Counted from the first letter of the stretch, positions 1-9,127 are shown. The stretch is DNA of 64,000 nucleotides from Fibrobacterota bacterium (GCA_028287465.1 JAQBPO010000050.1:62001-126000); one strand, 5' to 3'. The notes: generated by a model not told the origin, from the sequence alone. Numbers and translations: made by a program.

Positions 1-2
1 TG

Positions 3-260
3 GAGCTGAATCTATGCAAGGAACGGAACGGGAAGCCCGGCAGGCTATGGATGGGAATCCGCGGCGGCGGGAATCCCGAAAATCCCAAGGACCGGATCGC
101 GGAGTCCCGTTGGGTGACCGCCGTGGATTCCGGAACCGTGGCGCGCTGGGACGACATCCCCGTACCGACGGATCCCTATTACCTCGAGATCGGTTCGGGC
201 GGGACGCCGGAGGCGCCCTTCTTCTTCTCCATGGACGCGTACGTGATTTCCGCCGACTGA
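3..260 (+). CDS. C-terminal fragment of an unidentified protein (5' end outside window)
   Basis: The frame is open from the window edge to a TGA at 258-260, giving 85 residues of a protein whose start lies upstream. The tail is rich in aromatic and acidic residues (DPYYLEIGSGG, APFFFSMDAYVISAD), as in the last strands of a secreted beta-sandwich or carbohydrate-binding module, but no family is recognisable from this piece. It ends 28 bases before the sigma factor gene on the same strand. An internal ATG at 51 exists, but the reading frame upstream of it is also coding-like, so I treat this as truncated rather than as a 69-residue gene. Confidence 0.6.
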   Translation, partial: ELNLCKERNGKPGRLWMGIRGGGNPENPKDRIAESRWVTAVDSGTVARWDDIPVPTDPYYLEIGSGGTPEAPFFFSMDAYVISAD

Positions 261-288
261 ACCGGGCAGCGCAGACCAACCAGACCCT

Positions 289-813
289 ATGCACGCCGAA
301 CTCGAACCCCTATTCAGGAAATATTCCCCGATGGTCTTCCGGGTCTGCCGCCGTTATATCCATGACCGCGATGAGGCCGAGGATCTGACCCAGGAAACCT
401 TCCTGAAAATCGATCGCCACCTGGAGTCCTTCCGGGAGGACGCGCAGATGAGTTCCTGGATCTACCGCATCGCGGTCAATACCTGCCTGGACCACTTGCG
501 CACCCGGAAAAGGCGCGCATCCCTGGCGGAGGAACATTTCGATCCGGCCGTGGAAGCCAACCTGACGGGAGCCGGAGACCGGGAATTGGCCAAGGTCGAC
601 CTGGACCGGATCCTGGGGGAAATCAAGCCGGAAATCAGGCAGATCCTTTTCCTGACCCTGGCGGAGGGCCTCACCCACAAGGAGGCCGGCGGAGTGGTGG
701 GGAAAAGCCAGGAGGCCATCGCCAAGATCCTGTCCCGTTTCAAAAAGGGCATGGCTGTCAGGATGGGCGCATTGCCGACGTCTAAGGGAACGACAACCTC
801 TCGGGACAACTGA
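289..813 (+). CDS. ECF-type RNA polymerase sigma factor
   Basis: A 174-residue sigma-70 family protein of extracytoplasmic-function size. Region 2 is at about residues 8-75, with the typical YIHDRDEAEDLTQETF and SSWIYRIAVNTCLDHLR segments. Region 4, at about 110-165, contains the helix-turn-helix GLTHKEAGGVVGKSQEAIAK. It should direct RNA polymerase to a small regulon and be held inactive by a membrane partner. The next gene, 11 bases on, encodes an anti-sigma-like membrane protein, followed by a caspase-fold protein, so all three probably form one signalling unit. The extreme C-terminus (residues 160-174, Thr/Ser rich) is unlike the family core. Confidence 0.93.
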   Translation: MHAELEPLFRKYSPMVFRVCRRYIHDRDEAEDLTQETFLKIDRHLESFREDAQMSSWIYRIAVNTCLDHLRTRKRRASLAEEHFDPAVEANLTGAGDRELAKVDLDRILGEIKPEIRQILFLTLAEGLTHKEAGGVVGKSQEAIAKILSRFKKGMAVRMGALPTSKGTTTSRDN

Positions 814-824
814 AGTTGGGACAT

Positions 825-1595
825 ATGGATAAAGACGCATCATTCTGGGAAATCGAGCGGCTTCTCTTGGGGGAAATCCAGGGAGCCGAAGCGGAAGATC
901 TGCGCCGACGCATCGCGGCGTCTCCGGAACTTTCCGCCTATATGCAACGGGCCCAGGCCCAAGTCCCCTCCCGTTCTTTCCGGGACCTGGAATCGCTTTC
1001 TATGGCCCGGCGCCATGAAGCGTCTCCGTCCCGAACGGAAAACGGTGCCGCTTCGATTTGGTCCGGGATGGGGGAATGGTTCGCGACCCTGGCATCACCC
1101 CGTGCCCGCCCACTCTATGCCTTGGCGATGACCTTGGTATTGGGGATCGGTCTCCTGCGCTTCCTCCCCGGCCTGGGTTCGACCGGACCAGCCCATCGGG
1201 AAAAAGGCGGAGAGGCTTTCGAGGTCCTGTTGCGGATCGGCTCCCATGATCTGGAACCGGGAGAGACCGGGCTGGCCGCCGATTCGGATACCCTTTCCTT
1301 TTCCTACCGCAGCCCTGGGCCCCGCCACGTCCAGGTCTGGTACCAGGAGGACGAAGCCGACCTGCACCCCTTTCCCGGGCGGGAAGGCCCCTCCCTGGCC
1401 TGGCCGGCCGCTACGCGGTGGACGCAACCCCCCCAGAAAATCCTGCTCAAGGGGAATTGGAAAAAGCAATCGGTCTGGGTCGTCGCCTCCGAAGCGGAAT
1501 TGAGCCCGGCCGAGGCCAAGGCGGCCATCCAGGGGGCAAAAGGGGCCGTGCCCCATGCCACGGTCGTCCAATTCCGCATGAAGCATCCGGAGTGA
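825..1595 (+). CDS. Probable anti-sigma factor (single-pass membrane protein)
   Basis: About 256 residues. The N-terminal 45 residues (FWEIERLLLGEIQGAEAEDL, then ASPELSAYM) resemble the cytoplasmic helical region of anti-sigma factors but lack the zinc-binding HxxxCxxC motif. One transmembrane segment, RPLYALAMTLVLGIGLLRFL, lies at about residues 90-110. The rest is an extracytoplasmic beta-rich domain of unknown family (residues about 120-256). I start at the ATG at 825; an in-frame TTG at 816 would add three residues, and neither has a strong Shine-Dalgarno. Function is inferred from its position immediately after the ECF sigma gene and its single-TM topology, not from a recognised domain. 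Confidence 0.65.
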   Translation: MDKDASFWEIERLLLGEIQGAEAEDLRRRIAASPELSAYMQRAQAQVPSRSFRDLESLSMARRHEASPSRTENGAASIWSGMGEWFATLASPRARPLYALAMTLVLGIGLLRFLPGLGSTGPAHREKGGEAFEVLLRIGSHDLEPGETGLAADSDTLSFSYRSPGPRHVQVWYQEDEADLHPFPGREGPSLAWPAATRWTQPPQKILLKGNWKKQSVWVVASEAELSPAEAKAAIQGAKGAVPHATVVQFRMKHPE

Positions 1596-1602
1596 TTCGG
1601 AT

Positions 1603-3204
1603 TTGAAGCCCGGATTCGCATCGTTCCTCCTTTTCCACATCGCCCTGCTGATGCATTCCGCCGCTTTGGGCGACGTGCAACGCATCGCCCTGATCGTAGG
1701 GGTCAACCACGGATTGGAAGAGGATCGCCCCCTGCGCTATGCCGCCCGGGACGCCAAGGAAATGGCGGCGCTGCTCCGGCAGTCCGGTCTCTTCGATAAG
1801 GATCGCATCTACCTGCTGGAAGACGCCTCCCTGGATCGCATCAAGGGGGCGATGGACGAAGTGGCCGGGCGCGTCAAGGAACTGGAGAAATCAGGTTCCC
1901 AGACCCTGGTGGTCTTCTTCTATTCCGGACACGGCGGAGCCGACGCCTTGCATATCCAGGGCAAGAAGTTCTCCCGGGCGGAGATCACCTCCAAGTTCAA
2001 TTCCCTGGGCGGGGACATCCGCATCATGATCCTGGACGCCTGCGAGTCCGGCGACTTCCTGCGGCAGAAGGGAGGCGCCTACCTGGACGAAGGCAAGATC
2101 CAGATCGAGGAGAGTCTCCAGAGCCGCGGCTCCATCATCCTGAGCGCCAGCTCCCGCGGGGAAAAGGCCCAGGAGAGCGAGGAATACCGGGGCGCGGTCT
2201 TCTCCCACCATTTCATGAACGGGTTGAAGGGGATGGCGGATTACAACGCCGACAATGCCGTGACCCTGATGGAAGCCTTCGACTACGCGCGCGAGACCAC
2301 GCGGATGGAAAAGGTCGGCGGCCGGGCATCGGCGCAGAATCCATCCTATGATTTCGATCTGGTCGGGGAATCGGATCCGGTCCTGGTCCGGTTGAACGGA
2401 GGCGGCAACCGGGTCCATCTGGCCGGGTTGCCTTGGGGTCCCCTGGAAATCTACGAGACCCGCACTTTTTCCCTGGCCTACCAGACCTGGATGACGGGCA
2501 GGGATACCGTGACCTATATGCTTCCCGCGGGGCGCTACATCCTTTCCTATCCGGGCAAGAACGCGTCCATGGTGAAGACCCTCGACCTGACCTGGGATCG
2601 GGAGGCGACCCTATCGGCCGCGGACTTCCAGAAAAGGCCGAAGTCGATCCTGGCGGAAAAGGGCGGCCGGGATCTCGTCTGGAACCCCCATGGCCTCCAG
2701 GTGGGGTTCCTGGATGCAGGGCTCTCCGACGTGATCCGGGTTCCCCTATTGCAAATCGGCTATGCCCACCAGTCCTTCGACTGGATCCAGACCTTCGACC
2801 TGGGGTTTGGCTACCGGACTTTCAAGAGCAATTCCCTGGAGAACGATCTCCGCCTGTTCCGCGCGGCTTTTTCCCTGGACGCGCTTTTCCTGCGCTGGCG
2901 TTTCGGCATGGTTTCCGTAGGCGGCGCGGCCGCCTGGAACCTGGCCTGGCAATCGGTTTCGGATCTGCGCTTCTCCAGCGGGCCGGTGGAAACCGAAGGC
3001 GGCGGAGCGTCCCTGCGGAATGATTATCTCGCCAACGTATTCCAGCTCTCCCTGCCCGTGCGGCATGTGCTGACCTTTCCCGGCAGGGTTTCCCTCTCCT
3101 TGGGCGCGGCCGGAACGGCCGGGTTCCTCAAGGAGCATAGCACCGCGTCGCGGGCGTGGACGTTCGGGATCGATCCCTTGATCGGGGTCGGTTACCGGTT
3201 CTGA
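1603..3204 (+). CDS. Caspase-fold (C14-like) exported protein with barrel-like C-terminus
   Basis: A 533-residue protein with a signal peptide (residues 1-23) and a caspase p20-type domain at about 26-260. The His/Cys dyad is visible as YSGHGG (His110) and LDACESG (Cys147), the standard positions for peptidase C14/metacaspases. After about residue 270 come a small sandwich-like region and then a 180-residue stretch of alternating hydrophobic strands rich in Gly and aromatics. It ends in GVGYRF, a terminal aromatic as in outer-membrane barrels. The start is a TTG at 1603 with GGAG upstream overlapping the end of the previous gene. Export with a catalytic dyad suggests a periplasmic or surface protease; whether the C-terminal region really inserts in the outer membrane is inference. 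It is coupled to the ECF sigma/anti-sigma pair. Confidence 0.82.
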   Translation: MKPGFASFLLFHIALLMHSAALGDVQRIALIVGVNHGLEEDRPLRYAARDAKEMAALLRQSGLFDKDRIYLLEDASLDRIKGAMDEVAGRVKELEKSGSQTLVVFFYSGHGGADALHIQGKKFSRAEITSKFNSLGGDIRIMILDACESGDFLRQKGGAYLDEGKIQIEESLQSRGSIILSASSRGEKAQESEEYRGAVFSHHFMNGLKGMADYNADNAVTLMEAFDYARETTRMEKVGGRASAQNPSYDFDLVGESDPVLVRLNGGGNRVHLAGLPWGPLEIYETRTFSLAYQTWMTGRDTVTYMLPAGRYILSYPGKNASMVKTLDLTWDREATLSAADFQKRPKSILAEKGGRDLVWNPHGLQVGFLDAGLSDVIRVPLLQIGYAHQSFDWIQTFDLGFGYRTFKSNSLENDLRLFRAAFSLDALFLRWRFGMVSVGGAAAWNLAWQSVSDLRFSSGPVETEGGGASLRNDYLANVFQLSLPVRHVLTFPGRVSLSLGAAGTAGFLKEHSTASRAWTFGIDPLIGVGYRF

Positions 3205-3629
3205 ATCCGGGCATCCGGGCGCTTCGAGAACATTCTTCGGTAATAGGCTCCTTCAATCCGTCGTCCAGGTTCGCGGCCTAAGCGTCGCTTTTGAAAGCTG
3301 AACTCCAAAGCGGCGTCGAATACACTCCCGGATCCCCATGCGAATCTGGCTTATGCCACGAATACGAAGTTGGGCCAACGCTTCACGCTCCATTATTTAT
3401 GGCGTCATTTCGCTTCACAAGGTGAAAACGCACCGGCTTATGATTTTATTTGGGCGGTAGCGCATGATTATACCCACCCCAGCGCAGGCCCCCGTCCCGC
3501 TCACGAAACCGGATTAGGGGGCGGAAAAAATCGACAAGTAAAACAGGATCGTCAAAATAACCCTGCCATTGCATTTATTTGGACCTGAATGGAGCCGGTC
3601 CCAAACCCAATGGTACGGAACCGGAATCC
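3205..3629. other. Non-coding stretch between convergent genes
   Basis: About 425 bases separate the caspase-like gene (+) from the stop of the astacin-like gene (-). Local composition is clearly more A/T-rich than the flanking genes, especially at about 3390-3580. Short open frames here lack a ribosome-binding site and protein-like composition. I see no convincing terminator hairpin or repeat. Confidence 0.5.
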
Positions 3630-5189
3630 TCACCAGCTGAAAATGTTCCCGACGTTATTGGAAATCCAAGGCTTACCGGTCGCGGAAACCGCGATATTCG
3701 TCCCTGCGCCGAAGGTAGGCACCCAGCTCAGCCCAGTCCATTGTTGGACTCGGAAACCGCCGGCAATCGGGGCATTGTCGATAATGAACACCTGCCCGGA
3801 GGCTGCGACGGCGATATCGTTCGCCGAGCCGGGCCTTTGGATCCAAGCGCTCCCGTTGAATTCATAAATGCTCAAGGCCGAATTGATTACCCACGGACCC
3901 TTCGGTCCGACTGATATCCGGATCCCCCTGCCTACCTGGGGGGTCCATCCGGTCCCGTTCCATTTCTGGATGGAGTAACCGCCGTTGCCCCAATCGGTCC
4001 CAGTGACCCATACTGCGTCGCCCTGGCCGATACCGATATCCGTGGCCCGCCCGGGCATTTCCGTCCAGGACAGCCCATCCTTGGCTCCCTTGAAAATATT
4101 GTTGTTGCTGTTCACGACCCAGGGGATGCCCTTGCTGTCAACCGCAATCCTCACGGCCGCCCCGCTAACCTTGGTCCAGCCGTTCGTTCCGTTCCATTTC
4201 TGGATGCTGAAGCCACCGTTGAGGTAATCGGTGCCGATGACCCAGACGCTCCCATCGCCGCCGGCCGCGATGTCATTCGCCGTACCGGGATATTTGTTCC
4301 AGGTGGGCGTATAGATGAAGGAGGCGGCGGCGATGTCCCCGGCGGAAAGCCCCGAGCGCTGCCCGACCCAGGTGTAATGATCGCTCCTCCTCCACATGAT
4401 CGGCAATTTCGAATTTATCGCTATGCTGCTGTTGAAGGAGGAGTAGAGCATTATTGAATTGTAGTCGAAGGGGCCGCTATCGAACCCGGTTACGCACACT
4501 GGATTGAAGGGGAAATCGGATCCGTAGGTGTCGAAACCGGCCCATTCCTCCTTTTTGACATTGTCATAAAGCACCTCGATGTCGTTATCGCGCGAGGCTC
4601 GGGTCTGCTCATGGAATAACCCCAAGGCGTGGCCGATTTCATGCGCCAAGTTGCCGGCCACGCCCCAGTCCGCGCAGGAAATGTATTGGCGCCCGCCCTG
4701 CATTCCGACATTCGAATTGCATTTCGATTCGTGCCACCTGAAAGTGATGTAGTTGGCGGAGCTTGTCACCTTGATGAATCGCACCGGGGTGGAAGCCTCC
4801 CACATTGCAATCGCCTGGGTGACCCGGGCCTGGTTCGGCATGGTCGGATCGATGTTGTAGAAAACCACGTTGTTGGGCCAACGGTAGCCGAGGGTGCTGC
4901 AACCCGCTCCGCTTACCTTGGAAAGACCGCCCTCTTCAAGCTGTTTATCGGTCAGGAGGATGTCCCCCTGGAAAAGCTTTTCCCCATTGGCGACCTTGTA
5001 CCTGATTTCGGATCCGAATAACGAACCCGTGTAATCCGAGTCGCCGGCGGATCCTTCGTCATTCCCGATGGACGTTTCGGGGCCGGTCTGGGGGGCATTC
5101 CCCTCCAGGCAACCCATCAAAGCGGTGATGGGGAGGCAGATCAGCAGAATGCCGCGGATACCCTCGGAAAAAATCGTCGGGGTTTTCAT
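3630..5189 (-). CDS. Secreted astacin-like (M12A) metalloprotease lipoprotein with tectonin-type repeats
   Basis: Start chosen at the ATG at 5189, which has AAGGA upstream and gives a lipoprotein signal (PITALMGC, lipid-modified Cys27); the open frame extends 47 codons further upstream without signal character. The 519-residue product has an astacin-type catalytic domain at about 95-290. The zinc site HEIGHALGLFHE gives His183, Glu184, His187 and His193, and the Met-turn is SIMLY with Tyr249. From about 295 to the C-terminus there are five tectonin/beta-propeller-like repeats of about 45 residues with the pattern ANDIAAGGDGSVWVIG followed by IQKWNG. It should cleave proteins outside the cell, with the propeller as a binding platform. 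It lies downstream of, and co-oriented with, the MACPF/lectin gene. Confidence 0.88.
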   Translation of the reverse strand: MKTPTIFSEGIRGILLICLPITALMGCLEGNAPQTGPETSIGNDEGSAGDSDYTGSLFGSEIRYKVANGEKLFQGDILLTDKQLEEGGLSKVSGAGCSTLGYRWPNNVVFYNIDPTMPNQARVTQAIAMWEASTPVRFIKVTSSANYITFRWHESKCNSNVGMQGGRQYISCADWGVAGNLAHEIGHALGLFHEQTRASRDNDIEVLYDNVKKEEWAGFDTYGSDFPFNPVCVTGFDSGPFDYNSIMLYSSFNSSIAINSKLPIMWRRSDHYTWVGQRSGLSAGDIAAASFIYTPTWNKYPGTANDIAAGGDGSVWVIGTDYLNGGFSIQKWNGTNGWTKVSGAAVRIAVDSKGIPWVVNSNNNIFKGAKDGLSWTEMPGRATDIGIGQGDAVWVTGTDWGNGGYSIQKWNGTGWTPQVGRGIRISVGPKGPWVINSALSIYEFNGSAWIQRPGSANDIAVAASGQVFIIDNAPIAGGFRVQQWTGLSWVPTFGAGTNIAVSATGKPWISNNVGNIFSW

Positions 5190-5254
5190 TTGATTATTCC
5201 TTGGGGTTCGATGACAGGTATCCGAAAAAACGTAACGGGGGGTAGGCGGAAAGA

Positions 5255-5286
5255 CGCAGCTTCCGGTTATGACACCGGAAGCTGCG
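5255..5286 (-). terminator. Strong hairpin between the MACPF and astacin genes
   Basis: A perfect inverted repeat: 13-bp arms at 5255-5267 and 5274-5286 with a 6-base loop. It lies 15 bases past the stop of the MACPF gene and about 65 bases before the astacin gene start. On the minus strand it is followed by only a weak T-rich tract (TCTTTCC), so it may be a partial terminator or an mRNA-stabilising element that lowers expression of the second gene. Confidence 0.65.
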
Positions 5287-5301
5287 GCGAGTGAGATTGA
5301 A

Positions 5302-7005
5302 TTACCTCCTCGACCAGGAGACCCCGCCATTCGGCTGATAGTTCACCAGATTGTTATCGTCCTGCACGACGAAGTAATGGCCGAGGAGACCATCGGCGTG
5401 GATATTGGAATTCCATTGCTTCACGCCGGCCGGGGAATACGAGACCGCATTGCCGTCATTCTGCATCATGAAGTACGTTCCGGCGGTATAGGTATTCGAG
5501 CGGTAAATTGCCGCACCATCGGCTTTCTGGTATTCCACCAGATTCCCATCCGTTTGCATCACCCATGAGAATTTCGCCAATGGGGCCGATACGAGCTTTT
5601 CGCCGGGGAACAATCCATCCGGAGCGGTGATTCGATCGCCGCGACTGTTATTCATGTCGAAAATCGCCGGAGTCGAACGCAGACGCGCGAAGCCCGGCAC
5701 ATCATAGTTCGCATACACCAGGAAGGTGATGCCGCCCAGGGTCGGCCACACCGAAGTTCCCAATTCCGACCAGGCATCGATGGTCGCGGTCTGATACTGA
5801 GGCACGTTCTTCAGGAAGACTTCCGAGCCGTTCTTCAGGTAATACAGGGAAAAGCTGGTGGCATAGCTGCAGTACGAATTCCAGGTCAAGTTGATCCTGC
5901 CCTTGGTCGTAACGTTGAAGTCGCGTGTCAAGGCCGTGGGCGTCGTCACCAATGTCGCGGGATCCTTGAAGGAGAAGGTGGAGTTGTAAAACTTGTCCTT
6001 ATCGGTAGCGGTGATATTGGTCAAGCCGGCATAGCTGTATGGATACCAGTTTTCCGCCAGGACCGAATAAGAGCCGGAGCCCCCATTCTGGACGGTGTTG
6101 TAATAGTTGACGAAACCATCATCGATCGCTTTCAGCTTCTCGGGGGTATCGATCAAGCCATTGGGGCTGAGCGTCGGTATCGTACCGATGAAACCGCCCT
6201 TTTCCGTGACTTGGCTTTGCGCGGACGATAGTGTCGCTTTCTCCGTCACGGTCAATGAGGCCGACCCCGAAGTCGAACCGGTGAGACTCCGGTATTTCAG
6301 GGAGAGCGCGGCCTTCATATCCTCGATGGTAATCGATGAAGAAGAGTTTTTGGTCCATTGGTAGGATGCGATATACCAACCGCCCAACTTGACTTCGGAA
6401 TTGAAAGCGCTGCCGTAGACATTCACGAAATCCTGGAAGCGATTCTGATCCAGATAACTCTTGGCCAGGGGAATCAGGGTGCCCGATTGGAAAACGACCT
6501 TGGGGCCGAAGTAATACCGGTATACCAACATGGTCACGGAACTGCCGCTGTTGGTCGTCAGATTGCTGGAACTGCTGGAATAGCTGCCATCGACCGACCA
6601 CACGCTCGAGCTCACCTCACCGGAAGCCGTGAGGGTTTTCTGTCGGAACGAAGTCATTTCGCTTTCCGTCTGCACGAAGTCATAAGAAGCGATTTGGGAG
6701 GCGCCGCTGCCCGTCCAGGCATCCACCACGATATTGCCGATGGCCGAGGCTGCCGATTTTCCGTAAGGCGTCGAAATGCAACGTCCCATAAATCCCGCGT
6801 ATTTCTGCGGATTCACAACGTTTCCGGAAGTTTTGGCCAGTCCGTGGACCGGCCCATGCCACTTGCCGTTGCTTCCGATGGTATCAACGGGTCCACCTAA
6901 TAGGGGAACACCATTATCGTTCGATGTTCCCGGATCCATGCAGCCTATCATGGCCGCCGCGGTTAAAGTTGAGCATAGCACTCCCAGTGAATGAAACTTT
7001 TTCAT
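5302..7005 (-). CDS. MACPF-like pore-forming lipoprotein with C-terminal bulb-type (B-) lectin domain
   Basis: 567 residues; ATG at 7005 with AGAGGA upstream. The lipoprotein signal ends in AAAMIGC (Cys22). Residues about 60-330 look like a MACPF/perforin domain: a Ser/Thr-rich amphipathic stretch at about 128-157 and the family signature around 190-215 (FVNVYGSAFNSEVKLGGWYI, matching the FxxxYGTH...GG pattern). A linker beta domain occupies about 340-450. Residues 451-567 are a B-lectin domain with three QxDxNxVxY sugar-binding motifs: QTDGNLVEY, QNDGNAVSY and QDDNNLVNY. The third has Asn-Asn in place of the usual Asp/Gly-Asn spacing but keeps the key positions. A membrane-perforating, glycan-targeted effector is the likely role. 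The MACPF call rests on motif reading and is less certain than the lectin call. Confidence 0.78.
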   Translation of the reverse strand: MKKFHSLGVLCSTLTAAAMIGCMDPGTSNDNGVPLLGGPVDTIGSNGKWHGPVHGLAKTSGNVVNPQKYAGFMGRCISTPYGKSAASAIGNIVVDAWTGSGASQIASYDFVQTESEMTSFRQKTLTASGEVSSSVWSVDGSYSSSSSNLTTNSGSSVTMLVYRYYFGPKVVFQSGTLIPLAKSYLDQNRFQDFVNVYGSAFNSEVKLGGWYIASYQWTKNSSSSITIEDMKAALSLKYRSLTGSTSGSASLTVTEKATLSSAQSQVTEKGGFIGTIPTLSPNGLIDTPEKLKAIDDGFVNYYNTVQNGGSGSYSVLAENWYPYSYAGLTNITATDKDKFYNSTFSFKDPATLVTTPTALTRDFNVTTKGRINLTWNSYCSYATSFSLYYLKNGSEVFLKNVPQYQTATIDAWSELGTSVWPTLGGITFLVYANYDVPGFARLRSTPAIFDMNNSRGDRITAPDGLFPGEKLVSAPLAKFSWVMQTDGNLVEYQKADGAAIYRSNTYTAGTYFMMQNDGNAVSYSPAGVKQWNSNIHADGLLGHYFVVQDDNNLVNYQPNGGVSWSRR

Positions 7006-7583
7006 TTATTTCCTCTGATTTATTTTATTGCGGATAATTGCGATTCGAAATACGCCAGCATGCGCGTCAATGATTGTGAATGTTTAGCCGGATACCCGGC
7101 CGCCGCCTCTCTGTTGTTATTCAGCATATCGTACATTTGACGGCAGCAACCCATCGATCCTGACAAGGATTCCGCGGGGCGGGAAAATAGCGTCAAGAAA
7201 CCCGGGTTCCACCCCGAAATGCGCGCTGTCTACCTGTAAGTGGATTATCTTGCCGGCATCAGCCGGACACGTCTGCGGGAAAGCGCCTCGGTCCTTGCGA
7301 GGGCCGACCGGCCTGCATTCCTTCAAAACCGCAGCCAATACCAGCCAACGGCTCCAACCCGAATATCCAGGCCCGCGCTTCGGCCCGTTGCTTAAGCAAT
7401 GTCCTGGGGGAGCAGGGCCTAACCAGCCGGTCCTATCGAGCGTTGCAGTTGAAAGGGTAACCTTAGATTGAAGCGTACCCGGAGAATCAACCAGACCGTA
7501 AGGGGACCCGCATTCCCCCAAGCCATATTAGCCTCGATATGCCGGATAGGAGCGGATGGCGATGCTGTCGCGGGCGGCTCCGC
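7006..7583. other. Non-coding stretch upstream of the MACPF gene
   Basis: 578 bases between the start of the MACPF gene and the stop of the SpoIID-like gene, both on the minus strand. The first 100 bases next to the MACPF start are A/T-rich and probably carry its promoter. A 134-codon open frame on the minus strand (7117-7521) has no usable ribosome-binding site and unlikely composition. I see no RNA gene or repeat. Confidence 0.5.
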
Positions 7584-9116
7584 CTATTTGAACTCGACTA
7601 TCTGGACGCCCTGATAATAGGCCTCGATGATCTGGCGGAAGGTCTGATGGTCGCGCGCGCGGCCGATGGCGCCCACCTGGCATAGTCCCACCCCGTGGCC
7701 GAAGGCCTTGCCGGTCGCGGTCACCTTTCCTCCCGACATTTTCACCGAGAAGAACGCGCTGGGCAGGATCTTGGCTTCCGTGGCGGCGGGGCGCAGGGCC
7801 CAGCGGACCTTGTCCCCCTTGACCAGGATGGGGCCGCGATCCGTGTCGATGCGCATGAGGCGCACCCGGCCGCAGGCGGCGCGCTGGGTCACCTCGATGC
7901 CTTTCACCGAAGCGAAGGACGGCGCGTCGGCCACGCCGGCGGAACGCAGGTTGCGGCGCAGGATGCCGGCCAATTGCGGTACGGTCCACTCCTCGGTCCA
8001 TTCGGAATATTTGGAGGCCTGGCAGTAGGCGTCCCCCACATCGTCCGTGTCCGGGCGGGAGATGAGGTACGGGGTGATCTCCCCGCCCCACACTTCGCTC
8101 TTGTTGGCGGTGCGTCCGCCGCAGGTGGAGAAGTAGTAGCAGATGGCCAGGGTGTCCGAATGCGTCACCGCCATGCCCCGGGTCTCCCAGACGGCGCGAT
8201 CGCTCAACAGGTATTCCCCGCGCACGCCCTTGTACACCTGGTCCTGCACGTCGTTATACAGGTGGAAGTCCGAAGCCGAGGCGCGCATCATGCGCTTGTA
8301 GGCGTAGGTGCGCGCCACGATGGCCTGGGCCTTGAGGGCTTCCAGGGCATCCCGGTCCACCTTGCCCAGTTCATAGGGCAGGACGCCGCGGAGGTAATCC
8401 TCCACGCCCAGGACGTTCACGGCGGTGATGTCCCCGTTGCCTTCGCCGATGATATGCATGCCGCCCCGGTAGACCATGCCTCCCACCTCCAGGAGGTTGT
8501 AGGGATTCACCGAAATTAGGCGCAGCTTGCGCGAGGAGGCCGGGAGGGCGGCCTTATTGGGCTGCTCTATGGCGTAGCCGGCGCCGGATCGACGGAGGGT
8601 GAACCGGCCGCGGAGGGTGGTCAGCCTTTCGGACTTCGGCGGTTTGCCGGAGCCGGAGGTATCCGTCCGCTCGCCCAGGATCTGCACGTCGCCCAGGGAA
8701 TAGAAGACCAGGGGCTTGGGGGAGCGGCTCAGGAATACGTGCACGCGATCGGGCAGGTTCTTGGGGCGCGGGCGCTGGGCGATCCCGTTGGCCAAGGCGG
8801 CGGGCGACGGCTTGGCGACGCTGTCCTTGGCGGTGCGGTTGCTATCCGGATCGAAGCCGGCATCGCCCAGGGAATCGGTGGAATCGGCGAAGGACGGGGA
8901 CGCGGTGATGGAGGAATCCGGAAAGGGTTTATCCCCGGTGAAGGCGGGAGCGGCCCGCGCGGTATCGGCCTTGGCCGCGGTTCCGTCCTTGGCGGGAGAC
9001 GCGGCCCGGTGGGAGAACGGGCCTGCGGTGCAGGCGGTCAGGAGCAGGAAAGAGGACAGCAAAAGCAACGAGGCCGGGATGCCGGCTGTGGGCCGCGTGG
9101 GTCCGGTTCGTTTCAT
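7584..9116 (-). CDS. SpoIID/LytB-domain lipoprotein
   Basis: Start at the ATG at 9116, 11 bases after the def stop, giving a lipoprotein signal (SSFLLLTAC); the longer frame overlaps def and lacks signal features. About 510 residues. A low-complexity Ala/Ser/Asp linker (residues about 28-110) is followed by a SpoIID domain: EDYLRGVLPYEL, then ALKAQAIVARTYAYKRM, a Cys-containing CYYFSTCGGRT segment, and GHGVGLCQVGAIGRA near the C-terminus. SpoIID proteins are lytic transglycosylases that act on denuded peptidoglycan, and in non-sporulating bacteria they serve in cell-wall remodelling. The catalytic Glu is plausibly the one in LPYEL. Located downstream of def and yajC. Confidence 0.88.
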   Translation of the reverse strand: MKRTGPTRPTAGIPASLLLLSSFLLLTACTAGPFSHRAASPAKDGTAAKADTARAAPAFTGDKPFPDSSITASPSFADSTDSLGDAGFDPDSNRTAKDSVAKPSPAALANGIAQRPRPKNLPDRVHVFLSRSPKPLVFYSLGDVQILGERTDTSGSGKPPKSERLTTLRGRFTLRRSGAGYAIEQPNKAALPASSRKLRLISVNPYNLLEVGGMVYRGGMHIIGEGNGDITAVNVLGVEDYLRGVLPYELGKVDRDALEALKAQAIVARTYAYKRMMRASASDFHLYNDVQDQVYKGVRGEYLLSDRAVWETRGMAVTHSDTLAICYYFSTCGGRTANKSEVWGGEITPYLISRPDTDDVGDAYCQASKYSEWTEEWTVPQLAGILRRNLRSAGVADAPSFASVKGIEVTQRAACGRVRLMRIDTDRGPILVKGDKVRWALRPAATEAKILPSAFFSVKMSGGKVTATGKAFGHGVGLCQVGAIGRARDHQTFRQIIEAYYQGVQIVEFK

Positions 9117-9127
9117 CGGCCAGGAAG

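Noticed and set aside
3370-3588. 72-codon plus-strand open frame in a gap
   Set aside because: Lies in an A/T-shifted patch without ribosome site; the product looks random.
7117-7521. 134-codon minus-strand open frame in a gap
   Set aside because: No Shine-Dalgarno, mixed Pro/Gly/Ser composition without secondary-structure pattern, and no neighbour coupling.
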